Source: Spirochaetae bacterium HGW-Spirochaetae-3
GTDB lineage: Bacteria > Spirochaetota > Spirochaetia > Treponematales > UBA12059
Reading direction: 5' to 3'
DNA length: 64,000 nucleotides
Assembly (NCBI GenBank): GCA_002839315.1
Contig: PGXV01000009.1
Span: 124,001-188,000, forward strand
Part shown: in pieces, positions 51,212 to 58,263 of the stretch
Position numbering within the stretch: position 1 is the first letter of the stretch
Layout of the letters: each line of letters starts with the position of its first letter
Translations under genes and position numbers: made by a program
Notes under the pieces: model-generated
What the model was told of the DNA's origin: nothing
The model's database searches: none
Seen by the model: the letters and a program-made list of their open reading frames with translations, nothing else

Positions 51212-51483
51212 TAGCGCCGGGGATCGGAATCCCGCGGTTTTTCCTGCGCTTCGTTGACCCTGAGCTTGCGGCCCTCGAAATCCTGTCCGTCGAGCTTCCC
51301 GATGGCCGCCATAGCCGCCTCGTCGCTGTCCATCTCTACGAATCCGAAGCCCTTGGCCCGTCCGGTCGCGCGATCCATGATGACCGCGACCGAGTCGACG
51401 ACGCCGAATTGCCCGAACAGTTCCCGGAGGCTGTCCTCCGTCGTCGCGTAATTCATGTTCCCGACATAGATTTTCTTGGACAT
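51208..51483 (-). CDS. RRM-type RNA-binding protein
   Basis: 91 residues, a single RRM with RNP2 IYVGNM (5-10) and RNP1 KGFGFVEM (44-51), then a short charged tail. Such small RRM proteins occur in cyanobacteria and spirochetes and bind RNA, sometimes in cold response; the target is unknown. GGAGA 7 nt before the ATG. Confidence 0.92.
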   Translation of the reverse strand: MSKKIYVGNMNYATTEDSLRELFGQFGVVDSVAVIMDRATGRAKGFGFVEMDSDEAAMAAIGKLDGQDFEGRKLRVNEAQEKPRDSDPRRY

Positions 51484-51672
51484 AGTGAAGTCTCCGTGCG
51501 TCGGCTCGCTGGCCGTGTTATATCGCGACCCGCCGATGCGGATCGATGACCGCCGACTCCGGGATCGGAGGTCGACGATTCAAGACGATGATAATACGCG
51601 GCTTCCCAGCCGTCAACGACGATCGGCGGCTATCTATGCCGCCCGTGCCGAGGCGTTCTCCGACATGTTTTC

Positions 51673-51700
51673 TTGACAAAGACCATCCGTTCACTATAAT
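51673..51700 (+). promoter_or_regulatory. rny promoter, full consensus
   Basis: TTGACA (51673-51678), 16-nt spacer, TATAAT (51695-51700). Strongest promoter in the core region. Confidence 0.8.
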
Positions 51701-51733
51701 GATGCTGATATTCTATTAAAACAGGAGGATAGG

Positions 51734-53260
51734 ATGGCTATACTGTACATAGCCCTTCCTCTTGCCGGTCTTTTCCTGGGATGGATGATCCGCTGGCTTT
51801 ACGCCAGATTTCAACTTACGGCCGCTGAGCAGAGGGCGGCGCGTATAACGCAAGAAGCGGTAAAACAGGCCGAGGCGCAGAAGCGCGAGATACTGCTCGA
51901 GGCCAAAGATCAGCTCATCAGGGAGAGAAACCAGCAAGAGCGGGATACCCGCGAACGAAGAGCGGAGATTCAGCGTTACGAACGCCGTCTCGTCCAAAAA
52001 GAAGAGAACCTGGACAAGAAGGTAGAGACTCTCGAGAAGCAGGAAGAGGCCTTGGATGAGCGTAACAAGGTCATAGGCGCCAAGGAAGAATTCCTTTCGG
52101 GCCAAGAGGAACGCTATCGCAAGGAACTCGAACGCATATCCGGACTCAGCCCGGAAGAAGCCAAGCGACTCATCATCCAGGGGCTCGAGAACGAGGCCCG
52201 CCATGACGCGCAGGCGTTGCTGAACAAGATCGAGCAGGAAGCGCAGACGGGCGCCGAGAAGCGTACGCGCGATATCCTCGTTACGACGATGCAGCGCCTG
52301 GCCGCCGACGTCACCGCCGAGGTGACCGTGACCAGCGTGGCGTTGCCCGGCGACGAGATGAAAGGACGCATCATCGGTCGAGAGGGCCGCAATATCCGCA
52401 CCCTCGAGACCCTGACCGGCGTCGACGTGATCATAGACGACACGCCCGAGGCCGTCGTCATCTCGTGCTTCGACCCCGTGCGGAGGGAGATCGCCCGCGT
52501 ATCGCTCGAGCGCCTCATCGTCGACGGTCGCATACACCCGGCCCGCATCGAGGAAGTCGTCCAGAAGGTCAGCCGCGAGATATCGCAGAGGATCTACGAG
52601 GAGGGCGAGAAGGTCGTCTTCGACCTGGGCCTCCACAACATGAACCCGGAGCTTATACGGGCTCTCGGGCGGTTGCATTTCCGCACCAGCTACGGCCAGA
52701 ACGTGCTGTCGCACTCCAAGGAAGTGGCCGTCATCGCGGGCATGCTCGCGGCCGAGATCGGCGCCAACAGGGATCTCGCCAAGCGCGGCGCCCTGCTGCA
52801 CGATATCGGCAAGGGCATAGAGACCGACTCCGACCAGAACCACGCCGAGGTCGGCATGGACCTGGCCCGCAAGCTCGGCGAGGATCCCCGCGTCGTCAAC
52901 GCGATCGGGTCCCACCACGCCGATATCGAGCCGATCTGCCTCGAGAGCGTGCTGTGCCAGATCGCCGACGCCATATCCGCCGCGAGGCCGGGAGCCAGGC
53001 GGGAGACGCTCGATAACTACGTGAAGCGCCTCGAGAGCCTCGAGAGCATCGCGGAGAGCTTCTCCGGCGTCGACAAGGCGTTCGCCATCCAGGCCGGGCG
53101 TGAACTGCGCATCATGGTCAACAACGAGAAGGTATCGGACGAAGACGCCAAGGAACTCGGCAAATCCATCGCCAAGAAGATAGAGACCGACATGCGCTAT
53201 CCGGGCAGGATCAAGGTAACGATCATCCGCGAGACGCGGATCGTCGAGTACGCGAGATAA
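51734..53260 (+). CDS. rny: Ribonuclease Y
   Basis: 508 residues. Membrane-anchored endoribonuclease that starts mRNA decay. N-terminal membrane helix (about 4-22), long coiled coil (30-180), KH domain with GRIIGREGRNIRTLETLTGVD split by its GxxG loop (about 209-229), HD domain with LLHDIGKGIETDSDQNHAEVG (His-Asp pair near 356). Length is standard. Strong ribosome site AGGAGG. Followed by a strong terminator, then ymdB; the rny-ymdB order is widely conserved. Confidence 0.96.
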   Translation: MAILYIALPLAGLFLGWMIRWLYARFQLTAAEQRAARITQEAVKQAEAQKREILLEAKDQLIRERNQQERDTRERRAEIQRYERRLVQKEENLDKKVETLEKQEEALDERNKVIGAKEEFLSGQEERYRKELERISGLSPEEAKRLIIQGLENEARHDAQALLNKIEQEAQTGAEKRTRDILVTTMQRLAADVTAEVTVTSVALPGDEMKGRIIGREGRNIRTLETLTGVDVIIDDTPEAVVISCFDPVRREIARVSLERLIVDGRIHPARIEEVVQKVSREISQRIYEEGEKVVFDLGLHNMNPELIRALGRLHFRTSYGQNVLSHSKEVAVIAGMLAAEIGANRDLAKRGALLHDIGKGIETDSDQNHAEVGMDLARKLGEDPRVVNAIGSHHADIEPICLESVLCQIADAISAARPGARRETLDNYVKRLESLESIAESFSGVDKAFAIQAGRELRIMVNNEKVSDEDAKELGKSIAKKIETDMRYPGRIKVTIIRETRIVEYAR

Positions 53261-53282
53261 GCGTATTTCCGCATACGATACG

Positions 53283-53310
53283 GGCCGCCCTCCTGGGCGG
53301 CCTTTTTTTT
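53283..53310 (+). terminator. Intrinsic terminator after rny
   Basis: GGCCGCCC-TCCT-GGGCGGCC followed by eight T. Confidence 0.92.
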
Positions 53311-53320
53311 CGCCCGCCGG

Positions 53321-53352
53321 GCGCCAGGCGCGTCTTGCGCCAGGCGCGTCTT
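53321..53352. repeat. Two 16-bp tandem repeats
   Basis: GCGCCAGGCGCGTCTT twice, each able to fold GGCGC-GTCTT-GCGCC with the start of the next. Lies between the rny terminator and ymdB. Confidence 0.6.
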
Positions 53353-53402
53353 GCGCCACCCTACCCGGCGCGGATAGGATAGGGGCGGAAGGCGGATAAT
53401 CG

Positions 53403-54179
53403 ATGGCGAAGGTTTTCAGGGTCCTGATGCTCGGGGACGTGATAGGCGATTCCGGCATCAAGGCCATCCGCGAGCGATTGCCGTCGCTGGCGCGGGAACG
53501 GCGGGCCGATCTGGTCGTGGCCAACGGCGAGAACGCCGCGGGAGGCTTCGGCCTGACCGCGGAGAACGCCGACGCGCTGTTCTCGGCCGGCGTCGACGTC
53601 ATAACGAGCGGCAACCATATATGGGAGAAAAAGGGCGCCTCCGAGCTGCTCGACGGCGGACGGCGCGTACTCCGACCGGCCAACTACCCCGCGATGGCCG
53701 CCGGACGCGGCGTAGCGGAGCTGGAGAAGGGCGGCGCCCGTTGGGCCGTCGTCAACCTGCAGGGGCGCGAGGGCATGAGCCCCATAGACTCGCCGTTCGC
53801 CAGGGCGGACGAACTGATCGCGGCGCTGCCCGCGGGTAGCCTGGTCGTCGTCGATTTCCACGCCGAGTCCTTCCCGGAGAAGGAGGCGTTGGCGCTGTAC
53901 CTTGACGGCCGCGTCTCGGCCTTCGCCGGTACGCATACCCACGTACAGACCGCCGACGAGAGGATCCTGCCGGCCGGGACGGGGTATATCGGCGACCTGG
54001 GCATGTCCGGGCCGACGGATTCGGTGATAGGCGTCAACGTCGACATATGCCTGCGGCGCAACCTCAGCCAGATGCCCCTGAAGATGGAAGTAGCCGAGGG
54101 CGATTCCGTCATCTCCGGCGCGCTTTTCGAAATAGGCGAAGACGGCCGCTGCGTAGCGATCGCGCGCGTTACGGCCTGA
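53403..54179 (+). CDS. YmdB-type metallophosphoesterase
   Basis: 258 residues. Family of phosphodiesterases acting on 2',3'-cAMP (YmdB of Bacillus). Two-metal site: GDVIGDSG, ANGENAAGGFGLT, ITSGNHIWEKK, VDFHAESFPEK and GTHTHVQTAD all present. Length is typical. It follows rny, as in many bacteria, which links it to RNA turnover. A terminator and tandem repeats lie between the two genes, so it may be read from its own weak promoter. Confidence 0.92.
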   Translation: MAKVFRVLMLGDVIGDSGIKAIRERLPSLARERRADLVVANGENAAGGFGLTAENADALFSAGVDVITSGNHIWEKKGASELLDGGRRVLRPANYPAMAAGRGVAELEKGGARWAVVNLQGREGMSPIDSPFARADELIAALPAGSLVVVDFHAESFPEKEALALYLDGRVSAFAGTHTHVQTADERILPAGTGYIGDLGMSGPTDSVIGVNVDICLRRNLSQMPLKMEVAEGDSVISGALFEIGEDGRCVAIARVTA

Positions 54180-54189
54180 CCGGGCGGGC

Positions 54190-54930
54190 TTACGGCCCGA
54201 GCCTCAGGTCGATAAGGGCGACCGTCGACGCGGCCGGGTCGAATCGATCGCGGTTCCACGACGCGTAGACGCCGAGCGCCGAGAAGCCGGCGGCCCCGGC
54301 CGCCGCGAGCGCCTCGTCTACGGTGAACGGCGTCAGGACCGTCTCACCGCGCTCGGGATTCTCGGCGCCGCCCGTTTCCGATAGCTCCGTCGCGAATACG
54401 ACCGAGCCGTCGTCCCCGTACCGGTACGACCGGCGGAAGAGCCACGATCCGGCACGGATGTCCGGCAGCGACGCGGGCCGCTCGGCGAGCAGCTTGGCGT
54501 AGTTGAGCATCTGTACGACGAGGCGCCCCTCCGGTTCCAACGTCTCGGCCGATCGAGAGAAGAACCCGCCGAGCTCCGATCGTCCGAGATGCGGAAGGGT
54601 ATTACCTACGCAGAGTATCATGGACGCGGAACCCGGAGGCGCCAGCCCGTCGACGTCCTGCATCGATCCCGTCGCGAACCGTATTCCCGCCAGGTCGCCG
54701 TGGCGCTCGTTAGCCGCCGCGATCATCGCGGCGGACGGGTCTACGCCGAGCGCCGACCACCCCGTCCCCGCCAGTAGCGCGACGTGCGCGCCGGTAGCGC
54801 AGCCGAGGTCTATGGCCAGCGCGGGGCGCCCGGCCCGCTTCGGCCGAGCGTAGCCGAAGAAGGCTTGCGCGGCCGGGGCCGGCGGAAAGAGTTCGTCATA
54901 GGCCGTAACGAGCGTTTCGTATATTCCCAT
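54190..54930 (-). CDS. SAM-dependent class I methyltransferase
   Basis: 246 residues. Motif I AIDLGCATGAHVALLAGTG (about 40-58), GVDPS acidic loop (about 62), and CVGNTLPHLGR (about 107-117), typical of small-molecule methyltransferases. Substrate unknown. Convergent with ymdB (10-bp gap). TATCTT lies 7 nt before the ATG with no ribosome site. Confidence 0.82.
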   Translation of the reverse strand: MGIYETLVTAYDELFPPAPAAQAFFGYARPKRAGRPALAIDLGCATGAHVALLAGTGWSALGVDPSAAMIAAANERHGDLAGIRFATGSMQDVDGLAPPGSASMILCVGNTLPHLGRSELGGFFSRSAETLEPEGRLVVQMLNYAKLLAERPASLPDIRAGSWLFRRSYRYGDDGSVVFATELSETGGAENPERGETVLTPFTVDEALAAAGAAGFSALGVYASWNRDRFDPAASTVALIDLRLGP

Positions 54931-55234
54931 GCTACAGAAGATACTTTGGAATGCGCGTCGCGCAAAACGGCGTGGCGACCTTGCATTCGGCTACGCCCCG
55001 ACTACACCATGCCCATGGCTCGAACGAGGAGGCGAGGCCCAAGGGCGAGGCCGAACCGCGGATTCCGTATGCGCTCTTGGGCGAAGGCGCTTAGAAGGGC
55101 GCCGCGGAGGGATATAATGCGATATAGCGAAAGGCGTTACCTGGGGTTCGCGACGGCGCTAGCCGCCGCTTCGGCCGTTCGCTTCAGTTTGACAAATCGG
55201 GCTTTCCGCGGGGATACTGGTCCCGGAGGCGCCC
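54931..55234. other. Intergenic region, 304 bp
   Basis: No supported gene. It contains a consensus TATAAT (55113-55118) with only a poor -35, several GC-rich short hairpins, and the promoter of the PII-like gene at its right end. A small RNA starting near 55125 is possible but not supported by a terminator. Confidence 0.4.
55189..55218 (+). promoter_or_regulatory. Promoter of the PII-like gene
   Basis: TTGACA (55189-55194), 18-nt spacer, GATACT (55213-55218); GGAGG then precedes the GTG. Confidence 0.55.
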
Positions 55235-55582
55235 GTGAAATTACTCGTACTCGTGCTTAATGACGAGCGGCACATGGAAGGGGTCCTCGAGGCCTATATC
55301 GAGGCCGGCGTACCGGGAGCCACGATACTCGACTCGGAGGGCATGGGACGGTTCCTCGCCTACAAGGTTCCCCTCTTCGCCGATTTCAAGGAATTCATGA
55401 AGGGAAACAAACCGAAGAACAAGACTATCCTGGCGGTCGTGCGCGACGACGGCGTGCTCGATAGGCTGAGGCCGCTGATAGACGCCGTCATAGGCGGCCT
55501 GTCCGTTCCCGGCAACGGCATCATGTTCACGGTTCCGGTAGACTGGTTCGCGGGCCCCGAACGCGCCGTAGAGGAGGCATAG
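55235..55582 (+). CDS. PII/CutA-like small ferredoxin-fold protein
   Basis: 115 residues. The strand-helix-strand order MKLLVLVLNDERHMEGVLEA, GVPGATILDSEGMG, KTILAVVRDDGVLDRLRPLI, IMFTVPVDW resembles PII and CutA trimers; the long loop after the second strand could be a T-loop counterpart. No uridylylation Tyr can be placed. GTG start with GGAGG 5 nt upstream. The EIIA gene follows after 1 bp, so a regulatory pair is likely. Confidence 0.6.
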   Translation: MKLLVLVLNDERHMEGVLEAYIEAGVPGATILDSEGMGRFLAYKVPLFADFKEFMKGNKPKNKTILAVVRDDGVLDRLRPLIDAVIGGLSVPGNGIMFTVPVDWFAGPERAVEEA

Positions 55583-55583
55583 C

Positions 55584-56060
55584 GTGCCTACGCTGTCCGC
55601 GTATTTCGGCCCGGATCGATGCGCCGTCGACGTGAGCGCTCCCACCAAGGCCGACGCTGTCGCCGCTCTCGTCGACCTGCTGGCCGCGGCCGGCAAGGCT
55701 CCCGATCGCGACGCCCTCGTGCGTGCCGTCATGGAGCGGGAGGCGCTGGCCCCGACCGGCCTCGGCTCCGATTGCGCCATCCCCCACGCCCAGACCGACG
55801 CCGTCACGGAAACCTCGCTGGCTGCCATCAGGCTCGCGGAACCCCTGGATTTCAGCGCCCCCGATGGCACGCCCGCCCGGCTCGTCTTTCTCATAGCGGG
55901 ACCCAAGGACTCCGCAGCGCTGCACCTCCGGCTCCTGTCCAGGCTTGCGCGCACCTTGTGCGATCCCGCGTTCAGGGCGGCGGCGATCGCCGCTCCTGAC
56001 GCGTCCTCGTTCGCGGCGGCCTTCCTGGCGACCGACCCGCCGGAAAACGTCACTGCTTGA
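55584..56060 (+). CDS. PTS EIIA domain protein (PtsN/fructose type)
   Basis: 158 residues. Single EIIA domain with the phosphorylated His in GLGSDCAIPHAQTDAV (about residue 69) and the preceding MEREALAPTGLG. No EIIB or EIIC domain, so it is more likely regulatory (EIIA-Ntr) than a sugar-transport component. GTG start, GGAGG upstream. Its stop codon overlaps the promoter of tRNA-Leu. Confidence 0.82.
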   Translation: MPTLSAYFGPDRCAVDVSAPTKADAVAALVDLLAAAGKAPDRDALVRAVMEREALAPTGLGSDCAIPHAQTDAVTETSLAAIRLAEPLDFSAPDGTPARLVFLIAGPKDSAALHLRLLSRLARTLCDPAFRAAAIAAPDASSFAAAFLATDPPENVTA

Positions 56061-56086
56061 CAGATCCGCCTGGTTTCAGGTATAAA
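56057..56086 (+). promoter_or_regulatory. tRNA-Leu promoter
   Basis: TTGACA (56057-56062), 18-nt spacer, TATAAA (56081-56086), about 40 nt before the tRNA. Confidence 0.7.
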
Positions 56087-56129
56087 CTTCCCCGTCGAGC
56101 GATGCCCAGCGCCGCTCGTCGAACTGCCC

Positions 56130-56210
56130 GCGGCGATGGTGGAATTGGCAGACACGCTAGCTTGAGGTGCTAGTGCCGAGAGGCATGGAGGTTCAAGTCC
56201 TCTTCGCCCT
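56130..56210 (+). tRNA. tRNA-Leu (anticodon GAG), integration site
   Basis: D-arm 56139-56155, anticodon stem CTAGC/GCTAG with loop TTGAGGT (GAG at 56164-56166), long variable arm TGCC-GAGA-GGCA, and T-arm GGAGG/CCTCT with loop TTCAAGT. The acceptor pairs well at positions 3-7, but position 2 is C opposite C and position 1 is G opposite U; the base after the stem is T, where Leu tRNAs need A73. CCA is not encoded. The integrase gene directly downstream explains this: the 3' end seems to come from the integrated element. Confidence 0.88.
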
Positions 56211-56223
56211 TTTTGGGGAGTCG

Positions 56224-56244
56224 ATGTTGACCAAATGTTGACCA
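56224..56244 (+). repeat. Two direct repeats beside the attachment site
   Basis: ATGTTGACCA at 56224-56233 and 56235-56244, 11 bp apart (one helix turn). Candidate arm-type integrase sites. Confidence 0.5.
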
Positions 56245-56391
56245 CTTCCTGCAAGCGTCCTGAATTGCCCTAAAACGCCTCAAAATCCAGAAAAGAGGCG
56301 AAAACGAGCATAGTTAAAGGTGGCGGGCATGATGAACCGTATAAGGTCGTCATTCCTGCCTAAAAACTATGACAAAGAGGGGTGAACGGAC

Positions 56392-57576
56392 ATGGCAAAG
56401 TACAAAGCACCATTTCGATTGGTGAAACCTACGAAAAAGGGCGGTATCTACTACTATCGGTTGGGTGATGACCCAAAAAGAACAAGACATTCGACTGGTT
56501 GCCGGACAGAGAAAGACGCTCAAGCATACTGCCAGAAGATCACAGCGGTCGATGAAAACGGTGTCAAGGAAGTATTGTTCGGTGATTTCAGTGCTAATAT
56601 GTTTATCGTAGGAAAGTGTCCATACCTTGCGAATAAGGTCAGTGATGGGAAACCAGTCACCGCCAAGCTTACTGCTGACTACCGAGCATATATTGAGAAC
56701 TACATCCTTCCGTATTTCAAGGAGATGCTTCTATCGTCAATTACTCCTGCGGAAGTTCGACGCTGGAGGAATTCGATCATGGATGGCTCTTTCAAGCCAA
56801 AATCACTGAGAGCATCTCCTCCTGCACATGAAACTATGAATAAAGTACGTCGGGTATTTGAGATAGTTATGAATGAGGCAGAAGATGAAGGATTGATAAA
56901 ATCGAATCCAGTGTCCAAAGTGAGTCCACTTTCGAAGCAAGTTTATAAGAAAAGGGACGCTCTAACCAAAGAAGAGGTTGATCTTCTTTTTCCAGATAAT
57001 GATGAAGACCTGCTTAGGATTTGGGGAGATTATGAAAAAGCCTCCATGCTTTACCTTGTTCTTACAAGCGGGATGAGGTCTGGAGAGCTTAGAGCCTTAA
57101 AGTGGTCTGACATTGACTGGAAGAATAAGGGTGTACGAGTTACAAAAGCTATCACCGCAGAGCAAAAGCTTGGTCCGACAAAGGGAAAGAAAGCTCGCGG
57201 CACTGTCCCTCCCAGTCGTACATTTGAGTTATTGAAGAAGTGGCTTGAGTTAGCAGGTAAAAGTGAACCTGACGCATTCGTGTTTGCTGGAAGTGATGGA
57301 TTTTCTCCATCATCATCTGGAAGGCTGAGGTGTGCTTTACGAAATGCAATGCAACATGCAGGAATCAATACAGATGGTCGCAAAAATATCGTTGTACATT
57401 CACTTAGGCATACTTATAACACCTTACTCTATACTGTTCTTCCATCCGATGCACTTCGTGGAACAATAGGACATGAATCAGAAGCTATGACCCAACGCTA
57501 CGCTCACTTAACGCCAGATGAAGCGATTAAGCAATACGGGAAGAAGTATCGAAAAGCCATCGAGAAAACATGGTGA
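56392..57576 (+). CDS. int: Tyrosine recombinase (phage-type integrase)
   Basis: 394 residues. N-terminal arm-binding region (1-60), SAM-like core-binding domain (about 85-180), catalytic domain (195-385) with Arg I in SGMRSGELRALKW (about 228), HSLRHTYNT (His-x-x-Arg, about 336) and the nucleophile Tyr in AMTQRYAHL (about 369). All catalytic residues are visible. It inserts and excises the element at tRNA-Leu. It reads away from the tRNA. Terminator after the stop. Confidence 0.95.
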   Translation: MAKYKAPFRLVKPTKKGGIYYYRLGDDPKRTRHSTGCRTEKDAQAYCQKITAVDENGVKEVLFGDFSANMFIVGKCPYLANKVSDGKPVTAKLTADYRAYIENYILPYFKEMLLSSITPAEVRRWRNSIMDGSFKPKSLRASPPAHETMNKVRRVFEIVMNEAEDEGLIKSNPVSKVSPLSKQVYKKRDALTKEEVDLLFPDNDEDLLRIWGDYEKASMLYLVLTSGMRSGELRALKWSDIDWKNKGVRVTKAITAEQKLGPTKGKKARGTVPPSRTFELLKKWLELAGKSEPDAFVFAGSDGFSPSSSGRLRCALRNAMQHAGINTDGRKNIVVHSLRHTYNTLLYTVLPSDALRGTIGHESEAMTQRYAHLTPDEAIKQYGKKYRKAIEKTW

Positions 57577-57597
57577 GTAGTTGTTTCTAAACCATGA

Positions 57598-57625
57598 AGG
57601 TGCCGATAAAAACGGCACCTTTTTT
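57598..57625 (+). terminator. Terminator of the integrase gene
   Basis: AGGTGCCG-7 nt-CGGCACCT followed by T6. Confidence 0.85.
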
Positions 57626-57826
57626 CAATGTACCAAGATAATCTATGAACCTTACACCACCCGCCCAACGCTTACTCCTCCGCCTCTGCTTTGAATCAGA
57701 AGCAGGGTTGAACCTCACCTTGGCGTACCTTTCTCTCATTGGTTGACTCTTCGCACCACGACTTAAACAAAAATCGAACGATTTCCAGAAATTTTCGAAA
57801 GATAACCCATAGGAGGACACGAACCT

Positions 57827-58258
57827 ATGGAGTTTATCAAAGCACTAAAGACAGCCGCAGTTAAAAGCAAGCGGCGGTCTGGCGTCAAAGCCTACTACTC
57901 GGGTGGGCAAGTTCAATTCTCAAGGCTATTCGGGTATCAGCGTGTAGGGGATCGATATGAGCCTGATCCGAAGTTTCAGAAAGCCATTACGATAATATTT
58001 GAACGATTGGCTGAAGGAAAGTCCATTCCAGAAATAAAAGCCGAACTCGACACTTTGAAAGCAAGGGATTCATCAGGTAACCGCTATAGCCATAGCCGAA
58101 TATGCGGGATTGCTGAACGATCAATCTACGCGGGGTATCTACAACAAGGCTTGAGACTTCGAAAGGTCGAAAACCTGACGCCAATCATAAACCTTGACCT
58201 ATGGCGGAAGGCTCAGAGGCAGGTTAGGATTGAAAAAAAGAAGATGCTTGGTTCATAA
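57827..58258 (+). CDS. Stand-alone 'Recombinase' domain of a serine recombinase
   Basis: 143 residues. Residues about 33-135 (LFGYQRVGDRYEPDPKFQKA, IIFERLAEGKSIPEI, YSHSRICGIAERSIYAGYL, INLDLWRKAQ) match the DNA-binding Recombinase domain of large serine integrases. There is no N-terminal resolvase domain, so no catalytic Ser; the upstream bases do not encode one. Basic N-terminus. AGGAGG 10 nt before the ATG. It ends 5 bp from the end of a convergent gene with the same domain. Could be a DNA-binding regulator, or a decay product. Confidence 0.65.
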   Translation: MEFIKALKTAAVKSKRRSGVKAYYSGGQVQFSRLFGYQRVGDRYEPDPKFQKAITIIFERLAEGKSIPEIKAELDTLKARDSSGNRYSHSRICGIAERSIYAGYLQQGLRLRKVENLTPIINLDLWRKAQRQVRIEKKKMLGS

Positions 58259-58263
58259 AGCAT

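Noticed and set aside
54784-55260. 158-codon plus-strand frame over the methyltransferase start and the spacer
   Set aside because: Overlaps a supported gene, is Arg-rich and lacks a start signal.
57587-57820. 77-codon minus-strand frame between integrase and the next gene
   Set aside because: It reads through the integrase terminator and has no ribosome site.
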